A stretch of 47,293 nt of DNA, taken from positions 1 to 47,293 of IMG/VR virus record IMGVR_UViG_3300046011_004234; one strand, 5' to 3'. The first letter of the stretch is position 1, and each line of letters opens with the position of its first letter. A model generated the notes under the pieces. It searched no databases, had not been told where the DNA came from, and saw only the letters and a program-made list of their open reading frames with translations. The stretch is from a virus. Both the position numbers and the translations under genes were made by a program. Below, piece by piece: positions 8,452-15,164 of the stretch.

Positions 8452-8587
8452 CTTCTAATTTCAATTGGTTCTTGGTTAACCACCTATAATACGCTTGTTC
8501 TGGTGACTTACCCGTACAAGTTACCGTATCTTCCCACTCGGTATAACATACCCAAAATAGTCCTACTTTTTTTAGTTTAGGTTTCAT
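8441..8587 (-). CDS. Small hypothetical protein, last gene of the early operon, 48 aa
   Basis: Reading leftward from the ATG at 8587 gives MKPKLKKVGLFWVCYTEWED, then a Cys/Thr segment and EQAYYRWLTKNQ, ending at TGA 8441-8443. The start overlaps the end of the previous gene by 11 bases. The pattern of aromatic residues, two Cys (14 and 24) and a basic N-terminus looks like a real short protein. The reading frame runs into the terminator stem. The function is unknown. Confidence 0.6.
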   Translation of the reverse strand: MKPKLKKVGLFWVCYTEWEDTVTCTGKSPEQAYYRWLTKNQLKLEESR

Positions 8588-8846
8588 TTACGTTATCTCG
8601 ACAATCCGCATCACACCATCTACGCCCATGACCAATATAGTCACCGCACGTCCAGCATAAGCCTGTAGGGTTGCTGGTATCAATAGCCGATGCTTTTGAT
8701 CTTATAATAGTGATTGCCTTGTCACGCATCATTTCTTCATGTTGCGTTGCAAGGTCGGTATTTCCTTCTTCTGTAGCCATCTTAATTTGTCTTGGTAAAT
8801 TCCATAAGTTTATGGGCGGTAGTGTCAAATCAGACCATGTAATCAT
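8577..8846 (-). CDS. Zinc-ribbon protein, 89 aa
   Basis: The C-terminal 30 residues have Cys64-x2-Cys67-x10-Cys78-x3-Cys82, a four-cysteine pattern expected to bind zinc (CWTCGDYIGHGRRWCDADC). The N-terminal half is helical and acidic/basic. Proteins of this size and pattern in phage early operons are often small nucleic-acid-binding or host-takeover factors, but no specific partner can be named. It lies two bases after the preceding gene. Confidence 0.7.
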   Translation of the reverse strand: MITWSDLTLPPINLWNLPRQIKMATEEGNTDLATQHEEMMRDKAITIIRSKASAIDTSNPTGLCWTCGDYIGHGRRWCDADCRDNVNET

Positions 8847-8848
8847 GG

Positions 8849-9397
8849 TCAGTTCAGTTTAACATCTTCTTTTAAAATCTCTTTCCAGCGCTGTAGCGTA
8901 AGAATAACCTCATCAATATCTTGGTCAAGTGTCTTGACTGATTTACCGGCTCGAAGTAATTTCTTGATAGCGTGTTGTTGCTCTGGTGCTACGATATTAT
9001 AAATTCTAAAGATGCGATAAGGGTCTATTTTATGACCTTTATAGCTGAATTGATAGTGAGAATCGGCTTTTTGTTTATCTTCTTTTCTCAGCTCAATTTG
9101 GCGCAGTGCTTCATCGTGTCGGTTAAACTCGGCAGGAATATCCGTTTCTATTTTTACTTGCATTTCAGTTTCTTTTTGATGCTTATCTGCCGGATCGTAA
9201 TTTTTCAAACGATAGAAACTGTCTTTACCATTAGGCTCTTTAATGAGTATATTATTGGCAACCATTTCGTGCATAGCTGCGAACACATCGGGTCGTTTAA
9301 TAAACGGCTGAGTCACCATTGCACGATCATGAATTTCAGTCACTGTCCAAAATTCGTTATAGCGCATAATTTCAAAAATAACTTTTTCTAATGACAT
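8849..9397 (-). CDS. Putative winged-helix protein with a C-terminal DUF3310-like helical region, 182 aa
   Basis: I prefer the ATG at 9397 (GGGA upstream) over an in-frame ATG at 9412 that has no ribosome site. Residues 1-70 (SLEKVIFEIMRYNEFWTVTE, then a second helix, then NNILIKEPNG-type wing) look like a winged helix. The C-terminal part (IDPYRIFRIYNIVAPEQQHA, later LDQDIDEVILTLQRWKEIL) resembles the helical nucleotide-kinase-like DUF3310 region of phage proteins, though weakly. It overlaps the upstream gene by ten bases. A regulatory DNA-binding role is inferred. Confidence 0.55.
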   Translation of the reverse strand: MSLEKVIFEIMRYNEFWTVTEIHDRAMVTQPFIKRPDVFAAMHEMVANNILIKEPNGKDSFYRLKNYDPADKHQKETEMQVKIETDIPAEFNRHDEALRQIELRKEDKQKADSHYQFSYKGHKIDPYRIFRIYNIVAPEQQHAIKKLLRAGKSVKTLDQDIDEVILTLQRWKEILKEDVKLN

Positions 9398-9636
9398 AGT
9401 GTTAATTCCCATTGCTTTGGTACAAGTAAGTGCCTTGTTATAAAATCACGGTAAAGAGCAAAATCAAGTTGCCGTGATTCAAGTTTTACTTTTTGTGTTA
9501 ATCGCTGTCTAAGTGCGGCTTTTGATCGATGACAGGCTTTACAGTCTGATGATAATCGCCTTGTGCTTTTTATGTAATACGCATCAACAGGTAGGTTCTT
9601 GCGACAATAACAACATTCTTTTAGTTGCTCAGTCAT
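9388..9636 (-). CDS. Small zinc-ribbon (endonuclease VII / HNH-like) protein, 82 aa
   Basis: The start at 9636 overlaps the end of thyX by eight bases; a longer frame to 9753 lies wholly within thyX and is rejected. Residues 8-36 carry Cys8-x2-Cys11 and Cys31-x2-Cys34 with the spacing seen in the zinc-binding N-terminus of phage recombination endonuclease VII-like and HNH proteins (KECCYCRKNLPVDAYYIKST). The expected downstream catalytic residues are not evident, so it may only bind DNA. Confidence 0.6.
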   Translation of the reverse strand: MTEQLKECCYCRKNLPVDAYYIKSTRRLSSDCKACHRSKAALRQRLTQKVKLESRQLDFALYRDFITRHLLVPKQWELTLCH

Positions 9637-10210
9637 TAGGCAATTCCTTGAAGATATTTGGTGCAATTCCATGTAGCTGGCGGTTAATCTCATGTGCCAC
9701 TGCGCGTATCTCCCACTGCACTTCTTTACCGCTACGCAGTTTAATAAAGTCATACCACGCTTGGAAGTTACCTACTACCAGTAATTCTGTGCCTATCCCT
9801 TGTGGTAGAACAAATCTCGCATCTTCTTTTTTAATTCCCAGTTCAATTAAATGGTCGTATAGACTAACCGCAGTATCAACGTAAACTCTTACTGTTTTAC
9901 CATATTTATCATCTATAGTATCTGGAATAATCATTGTCATGTGTTCTTCATTGCAATACCTCTGACTACGTTGCAGGAAATCTAAATGCTTACTGCGAAC
10001 AAACTGGTGACTACAGATACGGCTAATGTCTTCAACTGAAAATGTCGCATGAGCAAAGCGTAGTGTAGATAGATGTCCTTTAGTCACGCAGTGTTCTGCC
10101 CGTTTGATGCACTGCTCTGGTGATGAGTCTGTCTTACCGTAGCATATTCCTGCCAGTAATCCGATATGTTCTTCGGGGTTAGATGTGCTTTGCACTAGGG
10201 TGACTTTCAT
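9629..10210 (-). CDS. thyX: Flavin-dependent thymidylate synthase ThyX
   Basis: The enzyme makes dTMP from dUMP using FAD, NADPH and methylenetetrahydrofolate. Its 193 residues are somewhat shorter than usual (about 220-250). The signature RHR-x7-S appears as Arg72-Ser73-Lys74-x7-Ser82 within FVRSKHLDFLQRSQRY, so the second and third motif residues differ from the consensus. The C-terminal half retains ARFVLPQG (131-138), the Asn148 region and the EVQWEIRAVA helix, all typical. It lies in an operon with dut, consistent with a phage dTTP supply route. Both ends overlap neighbours by 4-8 bases. Confidence 0.9.
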   Translation of the reverse strand: MKVTLVQSTSNPEEHIGLLAGICYGKTDSSPEQCIKRAEHCVTKGHLSTLRFAHATFSVEDISRICSHQFVRSKHLDFLQRSQRYCNEEHMTMIIPDTIDDKYGKTVRVYVDTAVSLYDHLIELGIKKEDARFVLPQGIGTELLVVGNFQAWYDFIKLRSGKEVQWEIRAVAHEINRQLHGIAPNIFKELPND

Positions 10211-10443
10211 TTCGTATCCTCAGTTGTTTTTACCGTCATTTCTGCAACTTTTTCTGCAATATACGCATCCCATATTTCCCCAAGTTCTTTTTGTATCTTT
10301 TCAAATTCGGGTTCTATGCGCTTATACCTTTCAATCAATTCGTCTGGTACTTCTATTTCATCACCATCTCTCCCATAACCATTATTGCCAATTAACAAAT
10401 ACATAAAATCATGTCTTTCCTCAAACCCTATTGGTATTTTCAT
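10207..10443 (-). CDS. Small acidic hypothetical protein, 78 aa
   Basis: The start at 10443 has GGAGAGAAGAA directly upstream and shares ATGA with the end of the preceding gene. A longer frame to 10488 would overlap that gene without need. The sequence is MKIPIGFEERHDFMYLLIGN, a Gly/Asp turn, then a charged helix (ELIERYKRIEPEFEKIQKEL) probably forming a coiled coil. No known family is recognised. Confidence 0.6.
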   Translation of the reverse strand: MKIPIGFEERHDFMYLLIGNNGYGRDGDEIEVPDELIERYKRIEPEFEKIQKELGEIWDAYIAEKVAEMTVKTTEDTK

Positions 10444-10652
10444 TTCTTCTCTCCGCTGAGTTGATAAGGGTGGCAGGTTAAGTTCCATTTTGAGCTAGTC
10501 AACTGCATAGATTTCAAAACAAAGTCTTGTCTTGTTGCCGCTGATTCACATGATACTTTGTCTGCAAATGTGGCTGTTGACTGTGTAGTATGGATGCTTG
10601 ATGACCACGATGTAATCGTACTAATTAGTATATAGGCTGTTGTTGCAATCAT
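10440..10652 (-). CDS. Small secreted or membrane-anchored protein, 70 aa
   Basis: The ATG at 10652 follows GGAGAAACAAA and overlaps the preceding stop as ATGA. Residues 1-16 (MIATTAYILISTITSW) are hydrophobic and look like a signal peptide or anchor. Two Cys (about 33 and 57) and many Ser/Thr follow. A second gene of this style is at 14149-14406. The function is unknown; a periplasmic role is inferred from the leader. Confidence 0.55.
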   Translation of the reverse strand: MIATTAYILISTITSWSSSIHTTQSTATFADKVSCESAATRQDFVLKSMQLTSSKWNLTCHPYQLSGEKK

Positions 10653-11077
10653 TTTGTTTCTCCGATGTGGCGGTATTTGCAGCAAGCATGAAATTGTAAA
10701 TGGCTTTTTGATGTAACCCATTGTTCACCATCAGCACCAAATATTTCAAACTCCATCCAAGGATCAATCCTTCTTGCTGCAACTTCAGCATATTTAGCCA
10801 GTATTTCAGCATGTGGATGTGGTGTGATGACGGGTTCTGGTCTGTTATAGTATTCTTTATAAACACCAAATGTAACCCCATTTTTATCAACCCAAAATGT
10901 GTTTAGTACGGCTTGAACCGCATTTTCAGGCGCGTCATTCCAATTTGGTTCAACAAACGGTGTTGCAGTTTGTCTTTTGTTCCAATCGTGAAACTCCTCA
11001 TATAAATCTTTACTTGTTGATTGGTTACTAGCAATGCCAACCAATTCCGCAATTTGTTCGTTTGTTAATAAGCTCAT
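10649..11077 (-). CDS. Hypothetical protein, 142 aa
   Basis: The N-terminal part is helical and polar. The middle has Pro/Trp-rich FVEPNWNDAPENAVQAV. The C-terminal 35 residues (WMEFEIFGADGEQW, then HACCKYRHIGETK) resemble a short 'W...KYR' domain found at the end of many uncharacterised phage proteins. The start overlaps the upstream 39-residue gene by four bases (ATGA). I cannot assign a function. Confidence 0.6.
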   Translation of the reverse strand: MSLLTNEQIAELVGIASNQSTSKDLYEEFHDWNKRQTATPFVEPNWNDAPENAVQAVLNTFWVDKNGVTFGVYKEYYNRPEPVITPHPHAEILAKYAEVAARRIDPWMEFEIFGADGEQWVTSKSHLQFHACCKYRHIGETK

Positions 11078-11193
11078 TTTTTACCTTCTTTTATTTTTAA
11101 AGTATGCAATTCACCAATTCTAGCGGCATTGATTAACCATGCTAATTGGCGCAATATTCCTTGTTGTTCTTTTACATATTGCTCAGGTGTCAT
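11074..11193 (-). CDS. Microprotein between dut and its neighbour, 39 aa
   Basis: Leftward from ATG 11193 the frame reads [20 protein letters not shown], then [19 protein letters not shown] and TGA at 11074-11076. It overlaps both neighbours by exactly four bases (ATGA at each end), the same coupling seen throughout the operon. This supports it as a gene despite its size. It is an amphipathic helix with a basic tail. The function is unknown. Confidence 0.65.
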   Translation of the reverse strand: MTPEQYVKEQQGILRQLAWLINAARIGELHTLKIKEGKK

Positions 11194-11630
11194 TTCCCTG
11201 TACTCCCAAAGCCGCCTGCGCCACGCTCAGTCACCGTGCTGAATTCCTCTACCTCTACAAACTCTGCTCGCACAATAGGAATAAACTTCATTTGAGCAAT
11301 GCGGTCTTGCGGATTAATCTTGTACACACCAGTGCCTGTATTCTTTACTGACACTTTAAGTTCTCCCGTAAAATCACTGTCGATTAAGCCAACACTATTG
11401 CCGAGTTTGATACCATGATTATGCCCAAGACCACTACGTGGCAGGATAACCGCTGCCACATTATCGTCATTGATGTTGATGGCAATTCCTGTAGGAATCA
11501 ATGCTGTTTCGCCTAAGTCCAGCTTGATTGCTTTAGTGATGTTGGCGCGTAAATCCACAGCCGCTGCACCTGCTGTTTCGTAAGCAGGCAGTATTACTTT
11601 TGGGTCTAACTTCTTAATTTCAATTTTCAT
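11190..11630 (-). CDS. dut: dUTP diphosphatase (dUTPase)
   Basis: Homotrimeric dUTPase that converts dUTP to dUMP and pyrophosphate. This prevents uracil incorporation and feeds ThyX with dUMP. At 146 residues it has the normal length. The five family motifs are present in order: [43 protein letters not shown] and the C-terminal [10 protein letters not shown] that closes over the active site. It overlaps neighbours by four bases on both sides. Confidence 0.95.
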   Translation of the reverse strand: MKIEIKKLDPKVILPAYETAGAAAVDLRANITKAIKLDLGETALIPTGIAININDDNVAAVILPRSGLGHNHGIKLGNSVGLIDSDFTGELKVSVKNTGTGVYKINPQDRIAQMKFIPIVRAEFVEVEEFSTVTERGAGGFGSTGK

Positions 11631-11887
11631 TTTGTTTCCTTCAATGCAACGCTTTGCAATAAGCTATTATTGTGTTTGTGCGGATTTGTGTATTCAGCTC
11701 CGCTGTATTTACTCGCTGTTAAAAAATCGGTTTCGATTGGCTTATCAAGCACGATGCTTTCCAAATCACTCCCAAGTGTTATAAGCTCGTCGTGCAGATA
11801 ATCTGGCATAAACTTTTCAATCATAAAGGCGTAAGCCTCCAATGCTGACAGCAGTTTTATGGTGCGGAGTGCTTGTTCTTTATTCAT
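11627..11887 (-). CDS. Small hypothetical protein, 86 aa
   Basis: The start is preceded by a weak ribosome site inside the end of the upstream gene (8-base overlap), and the stop overlaps dut by four bases. Residues 1-55 are helical ([20 protein letters not shown]) and the tail is Asn/His/Ser-rich. No motif is recognised. Position suggests co-translation with dut. Confidence 0.55.
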   Translation of the reverse strand: MNKEQALRTIKLLSALEAYAFMIEKFMPDYLHDELITLGSDLESIVLDKPIETDFLTASKYSGAEYTNPHKHNNSLLQSVALKETK

Positions 11888-12236
11888 TTTCTACTCCAAT
11901 ACCGTGTGCTTTTTCTATTGCTCTGACAAACTTAAAATATGGATTATTATCAATGTAACCGTACTCGTTTAAAAAGCCGTAGACAGAACCATCATCATCT
12001 TTAATATGGTCAAGCGTAAATCCTGCATTGTATCCAATGTTAAAAATTTCATCATCACTCAAAGGCTCTTGCTCATTTTGTTTATTGTCGTACATCGCCA
12101 TCATTGCATTAGCAAACCAACCAAACATGGTTTCTTTATCAACATTGCAATTAGGATGTGTCTTAAAAAAGAAATCTGTCCATTCTCTTGCATCTGTACT
12201 GCTGTGAATGCTCATATTGTATAAATCATTTACCAT
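11880..12236 (-). CDS. Hypothetical early phage protein, 118 aa
   Basis: The ATG at 12236 has AGGAG at good spacing. The segment DAREWTDFFFKTHPNCNVDK followed by MFGWFANAMMAMYD is of a kind that recurs in small early proteins of tailed phages of Pseudomonadota. I know of no assigned role. It is acidic, with Trp, Phe and one Cys. It overlaps the preceding 53-residue gene by seven bases. Confidence 0.65.
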   Translation of the reverse strand: MVNDLYNMSIHSSTDAREWTDFFFKTHPNCNVDKETMFGWFANAMMAMYDNKQNEQEPLSDDEIFNIGYNAGFTLDHIKDDDGSVYGFLNEYGYIDNNPYFKFVRAIEKAHGIGVENE

Positions 12237-12391
12237 CTTATTACTCCTATTCTCTTTAGTGCCGCACGGACTTTATCAGGGCGTTCGTTTCTAAATATAT
12301 GCGTCATAGTCATATCTCTAGTAAACATCGCGTATTTAAAACTGCGCCATTTCGCATCGCATCGATTGAATCCTCTTTGTCTTACTCTCAT
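12230..12391 (-). CDS. Basic microprotein, 53 aa
   Basis: From ATG 12391 (AGAGGATGAG upstream) the frame reads MRVRQRGFNRCDAKWRSFKY, then a Met/Thr segment and HIFRNERPDKVRAALKRIG, ending at TAA 12230-12232. It is strongly basic (many Arg/Lys), which suggests nucleic-acid binding. Its stop lies inside the start of the next gene, a typical coupling here. The family is unknown. Confidence 0.6.
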   Translation of the reverse strand: MRVRQRGFNRCDAKWRSFKYAMFTRDMTMTHIFRNERPDKVRAALKRIGVIRW

Positions 12392-12394
12392 AAC

Positions 12395-12550
12395 TCATCC
12401 TCTATCTTTAGGTAGCATTTGTCGTGCTTTATCGTAAATTTGTTTAGCTTCCTCTATGGACTCACCAGCTTGCCACGAATCCAAGACTTCTTCAAAAATA
12501 TTCACCAACTCGTCGATATATTTGCCATATAAATATGATTCAAGACTCAT
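12395..12550 (-). CDS. Acidic microprotein, 51 aa
   Basis: The frame from ATG 12550 is MSLESYLYGKYIDELVNIFE followed by EVLDSWQAGESIEEAKQIYD and a short basic end, stopping at TGA 12395-12397. It is a predicted all-helical, acidic protein. It fits exactly between its two neighbours with gaps of three bases. The function is unknown. Confidence 0.6.
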   Translation of the reverse strand: MSLESYLYGKYIDELVNIFEEVLDSWQAGESIEEAKQIYDKARQMLPKDRG

Positions 12551-12553
12551 AAA

Positions 12554-13156
12554 TCACCCACACTTACTATCACCACAATTAGTACACGTCATGCACCCGT
12601 CCATCAGTATCAGAGCTTTGACATTGCATTTGGTGCAGAGTTGCATCTCAACACCTTTGGCTTCTTCTTTCTTAGCTTCTAAGTACGCTTGTTGATGCTC
12701 ATCCACCTCAACTTTAATAACACCTGTTTCTATTAAATGCTGTTCAATTACGCTACCAATCTCAGCCACTAGCGATGGCATATACACACCACCTTTTTTG
12801 TAATAACCACCTTTAGGATCAAAGACATTCTTGAGTTCTTCTACAAGGAAAGTAGAGTCACCACCTTTGCGCCACACAGCAGATACTAAGCGCGTCAGTG
12901 CAAGTACCCACTGGAAATGCTCCATGTTCTTACTGTTAATAAACATCTCGTAGGGATGACGCTCGTCACCATTCAGCACCATATCGTTAATTGTGATATA
13001 CAGAGCGTGTTCGCTTTGTGGCGTTTTTACTTTGTACGTTGTACCTGTCAAATGCGGTGGGCGAGGAAAATTCTCGTGTATCATCTCAAACACTACTTTT
13101 TCTTCTGTCTTATCAACTACTTTGTAGCCTACAATTTTATGTTCAATTTTATTCAT
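12554..13156 (-). CDS. NrdJb-like TSCPD-domain protein (class II ribonucleotide reductase C-terminal part)
   Basis: The 200 residues resemble the C-terminal subunit or domain of B12-dependent ribonucleotide reductases. There is a beta-rich start, a central TSCPD-like domain (residues about 35-140, with MEHFQWVLALTRLVSAVWRK and YYKKGGVYMPSLVAEIGSVI), and a cysteine-rich end, Cys174-x2-Cys177 and CMTCTNCGDSKCG. In NrdJ enzymes the C-terminal cysteines relay electrons to the active site. No catalytic NrdJa gene is seen nearby, so it may work with a host enzyme or have another redox or zinc role. It lies in the nucleotide-metabolism operon with dut and thyX. Confidence 0.75.
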   Translation of the reverse strand: MNKIEHKIVGYKVVDKTEEKVVFEMIHENFPRPPHLTGTTYKVKTPQSEHALYITINDMVLNGDERHPYEMFINSKNMEHFQWVLALTRLVSAVWRKGGDSTFLVEELKNVFDPKGGYYKKGGVYMPSLVAEIGSVIEQHLIETGVIKVEVDEHQQAYLEAKKEEAKGVEMQLCTKCNVKALILMDGCMTCTNCGDSKCG

Positions 13157-13289
13157 CTATTAAATCCTCAAGCACTTCCCCAATACAATCTAGCAGTACG
13201 CTAAGTCCTAGTAACAACTCACTTGCTAAGTACAACAAACAGCAAATAAGGAATACAGGGAACTTCAATATGTTTATCAATGTGTTCAT
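13149..13289 (-). CDS. Single-span membrane microprotein, 46 aa
   Basis: From ATG 13289 (ATGA overlap with the preceding stop) the frame reads MNTLINILKFPVFLICCLLY and continues LASELLLGLSVLLDCIGEVL to TAA at 13149-13151. Residues 5-38 are hydrophobic with three Cys, and the end is acidic. It overlaps the NrdJb-like gene by eight bases. It is one of several membrane microproteins in the operon; the role is unknown. Confidence 0.6.
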   Translation of the reverse strand: MNTLINILKFPVFLICCLLYLASELLLGLSVLLDCIGEVLEDLIDE

Positions 13290-13444
13290 CTTTGATGCCT
13301 TATGTCATTAAATATAGCGCGTCTTGCTTTGCATCTATCACACTCCCGATAACCAAGTGATTGGTAAACTCGCCAATAGTCATGTTTGCAATTGGTAGCG
13401 TCTGGTAACGCTCGTATTGGTTCTACCTTCTGAACTTTGTCCAT
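13286..13444 (-). CDS. Small zinc-ribbon-like protein, 52 aa
   Basis: The ATG at 13444 has GAGGATACT upstream; a longer frame to 13498 would need a TTG start. Residues 19-37 contain Cys19-Lys-His21 and Cys35-x2-Cys38 (YRECDRCKARR), a plausible zinc site, followed by a basic end. It overlaps the 29-residue gene at 13423-13512 in a different frame. Confidence 0.55.
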   Translation of the reverse strand: MDKVQKVEPIRALPDATNCKHDYWRVYQSLGYRECDRCKARRAIFNDIRHQR

Positions 13445-13512
13445 AGTATCCTCATCGTCAAAGTTAACATCCCAACATATAAAACAAGTGATATCCAATC
13501 ATGTAATGCCAT
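13423..13512 (-). CDS. Membrane microprotein overlapping two neighbours, 29 aa
   Basis: AAAAGGAGATGACG precedes the ATG at 13512, an excellent ribosome site. The frame reads MALHDWISLVLYVGMLTLTM then RILWTKFRR and TAG at 13423-13425. It is one hydrophobic span with a basic C-terminus. It overlaps the upstream 30-residue gene by 14 bases and the downstream zinc-ribbon gene by 22 bases, each in another frame. Translation is supported by the ribosome site; the function is unknown. Confidence 0.5.
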   Translation of the reverse strand: MALHDWISLVLYVGMLTLTMRILWTKFRR

Positions 13513-13591
13513 CGTCATCTCCTTTTCCATACTCAACCATAAAACACACTACGGTAAACAATATGACTGCCCAATATATTAATTCGCCCAT
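13499..13591 (-). CDS. Membrane microprotein, 30 aa
   Basis: GAGGAAGAAGAACA precedes the ATG at 13591. The frame reads MGELIYWAVILFTVVCFMVE followed by YGKGDDDGIT and TGA at 13499-13501. Residues 3-19 form a hydrophobic span and the tail is acidic. It overlaps the coiled-coil gene upstream by 13 bases and the 29-residue gene downstream by 14. Confidence 0.5.
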   Translation of the reverse strand: MGELIYWAVILFTVVCFMVEYGKGDDDGIT

Positions 13592-13728
13592 TGTTCTTCT
13601 TCCTCTAATGCTCTGAGCATCAACTTCAACTGCTCAATTTCTTTGAGGAGTTGAAGTTTAATTTTTCTTAGTTCTTTTTTGTTTTTTTGAGCCGTTTTAA
13701 GGCGACTTATACATTCGTCTTTGGTCAT
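13579..13728 (-). CDS. Coiled-coil microprotein, 49 aa
   Basis: From ATG 13728, overlapping the previous stop as ATGA, the frame reads MTKDECISRLKTAQKNKKEL and continues with a heptad-like helix (LKEIEQLKLMLRALEEEEQW) to TAA at 13579-13581. It is basic at the start and acidic at the end and is probably all helix. It could mediate oligomerisation; the function is unknown. Confidence 0.6.
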   Translation of the reverse strand: MTKDECISRLKTAQKNKKELRKIKLQLLKEIEQLKLMLRALEEEEQWAN

Positions 13729-13928
13729 TTTGACACCATATTCCCTTGTATATCCCTGCTCATTTCATATACACCATACAGTTTACCTTCACGGAGGATG
13801 AACTCTCCGATATTGGTTTTAATAACAACGTGACGGTTTTTGTTGTCTACATAATTAGTCGCTTGGCATATAATTAAACACACAGCAAATAACCCTGCTA
13901 CTAGCCAACCTTTATATTCTTTATTCAT
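13725..13928 (-). CDS. Membrane-anchored small protein, 67 aa
   Basis: The ATG at 13928 is preferred over an upstream GTG. Residues 6-23 (KGWLVAGLFAVCLIICQA) form an N-terminal signal-anchor. A beta-rich domain follows (VVIKTNIGEFILREGKLYGV). It is probably anchored in the inner membrane with the C-terminus outside. The role is unknown. Confidence 0.55.
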   Translation of the reverse strand: MNKEYKGWLVAGLFAVCLIICQATNYVDNKNRHVVIKTNIGEFILREGKLYGVYEMSRDIQGNMVSK

Positions 13929-13933
13929 ATTGA

Positions 13934-14152
13934 TCACCACCGTTTTTTATGTCGTCCACGGGGGGCTAAGTAAACTCCCACTAATGAAAATGCTTTTTCT
14001 AAATCTGTTAATGCCCATAAAAATGACGGTCTACCTTCTTTGCTAACGGTAACACCTACAGGCGAAGCATCGAGGTTGATCAATTTACTTCTAAGTGTGC
14101 TTTGTGTCATTCCTGTCTTTTCTCGGAACTGCTTAATCGTCATTGAACTCAT
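13934..14152 (-). CDS. Small helix-turn-helix protein, 72 aa
   Basis: Residues 4-45 (MTIKQFREKTGMTQSTLRSK, then a wing-like SPVGVTVSKEGRP) look like a MerR/excisionase-like or plasmid-type helix-turn-helix. The C-terminus is basic (APRGRHKKRW), as in DNA-binding proteins. The start overlaps the preceding stop as ATGA; a second ATG nine bases on is possible. It is likely a transcriptional regulator of phage or host genes. Targets cannot be read from the sequence. Confidence 0.6.
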   Translation of the reverse strand: MSSMTIKQFREKTGMTQSTLRSKLINLDASPVGVTVSKEGRPSFLWALTDLEKAFSLVGVYLAPRGRHKKRW

Positions 14153-14406
14153 TGTACTGTACCCGTTGATAAGTCATTGCACACCGCCATAATCACCCGT
14201 GCAGGGCGTTTTGACATTTGGTAAGCACCAACAGCAAGATTCCATTCTTCACGTCCATTGGTGCAAGCTGTCATTGATTCATAAGGAATTACGCTTGTGG
14301 TGTAGACAATGGTTTCTTTGGTAGTGCTATGACCTTTTTTGTCAATGTTTGTTTCTGTTGTTAGAAACGAGAGAGTTAATGTTAATGCCGCTGCGGTAAT
14401 ACTCAT
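14149..14406 (-). CDS. Small exported protein with two cysteines, 85 aa
   Basis: Residues 1-17 (MSITAAALTLTLSFLTT) are a signal-peptide-like leader, though without a basic N-terminus. The mature part has two Cys (48 and 76) that could form a disulfide in the periplasm, with KRPARVIMAVCNDL near the end. Both ends overlap neighbours by four bases. The general style matches 10440-10652. A superinfection or envelope role is a guess. Confidence 0.5.
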   Translation of the reverse strand: MSITAAALTLTLSFLTTETNIDKKGHSTTKETIVYTTSVIPYESMTACTNGREEWNLAVGAYQMSKRPARVIMAVCNDLSTGTVQ

Positions 14407-14570
14407 TTTTTATTCTCCAATACTGCGTTTTTAAGCGCTCTACGCAGACGGGTGATTTCGTCTAATGCGCTGAAGTGCAAATACGCCATCGTCATAAACA
14501 AACCTATCATTAAGACATAAGCAATGCTGCTTTTATCTAAATAGTCTAAACCTTCAATTATTGCGCCCAT
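14403..14570 (-). CDS. Membrane microprotein, 55 aa
   Basis: From ATG 14570 the frame reads MGAIIEGLDYLDKSSIAYVL, then MIGLFMTMAYLHFSALDEIT and a basic helix (RLRRALKNAVLENKK) to TGA 14403-14405. A single span lies at residues 15-32. The stop overlaps the next start as ATGA, as is usual in this operon. The function is unknown. Confidence 0.6.
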   Translation of the reverse strand: MGAIIEGLDYLDKSSIAYVLMIGLFMTMAYLHFSALDEITRLRRALKNAVLENKK

Positions 14571-14588
14571 TGTCTGTGTCCTCAGCTA

Positions 14589-14855
14589 TTACGCTTCTAG
14601 TGTTGCTGAATTAGTATTAAGTTCTTCACGAACACCATCGAGCATTTCAACGCAATCATTGATTTGCTTGTTAATTTCTTTAATAAATATTTCCCTATCT
14701 TCTAGTTTGTCAGTGCTACCGACTAAATACCCTACTGCCTGTACAAGCTCAAAGGTTAAATCGCTGAAGGCTTCTTGCTGGTTATCATGTTCCAACGCAG
14801 TTGTTAGTAATTTTAAAATAACATCATGGTGGTTAAACTTTTTTTGGTTCGACAT
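14589..14855 (-). CDS. Acidic helical hypothetical protein, 88 aa
   Basis: Strong ribosome site AGGAGATAGAT before ATG 14855. The protein is acidic and probably all helix (DVILKLLTTALEHDNQQEAF, later KEINKQINDCVEMLDGVREE). It overlaps the end of the first gene of the operon by 23 bases in a different frame. No family is recognised. Confidence 0.6.
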   Translation of the reverse strand: MSNQKKFNHHDVILKLLTTALEHDNQQEAFSDLTFELVQAVGYLVGSTDKLEDREIFIKEINKQINDCVEMLDGVREELNTNSATLEA

Positions 14856-15012
14856 ATCTATCTCCTAGCATTTTGCGTAATTGTTTTTCAGTATCTATTG
14901 CTCTTTGTTTATTGAAAGTATCCCATTGAGAGTGCGTCCAATACTTGCGCTCATCTTCTTCTTCCTCAACATACCAATATGCGTCAGAAGTGTTATCTTC
15001 AAATACTCGCAT
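14833..15012 (-). CDS. First gene of the early operon, small hypothetical protein, 59 aa
   Basis: The ATG at 15012 has AGAGGT upstream. The sequence starts MRVFEDNTSDAYWYVEEEED and continues with ERKYWTHSQWDTFNKQRAID and a basic end, stopping at TAA 14833-14835. It is rich in acidic and aromatic residues (three Trp, three Tyr). It lies just downstream of two candidate promoters (15165-15192 and about 15030-15056). The function is unknown. Confidence 0.55.
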   Translation of the reverse strand: MRVFEDNTSDAYWYVEEEEDERKYWTHSQWDTFNKQRAIDTEKQLRKMLGDRYVEPKKV

Positions 15013-15102
15013 TTATATAACCTCTTGATTGTGTTATACTCAATTTGCATTCCACTCCAACTGTTTGAAATGCGTTCATGTGTTAGACTCCTCGACTCTA
15101 TT

Positions 15103-15143
15103 CCTACTGCCTGTTTATTCCTTTGGGGCAGTAGGATTTTTTT
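15103..15143 (+). terminator. Orphan rightward rho-independent terminator
   Basis: CCTACTGCC (15103-15111) pairs perfectly with GGCAGTAGG (15127-15135), followed by A and seven T on the + strand. No + strand gene precedes it, because both flanking operons run leftward. It may end a short RNA, or block rightward read-through. Confidence 0.65.
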
Positions 15144-15164
15144 GTTTCGAGAAACCGTGAAGCT

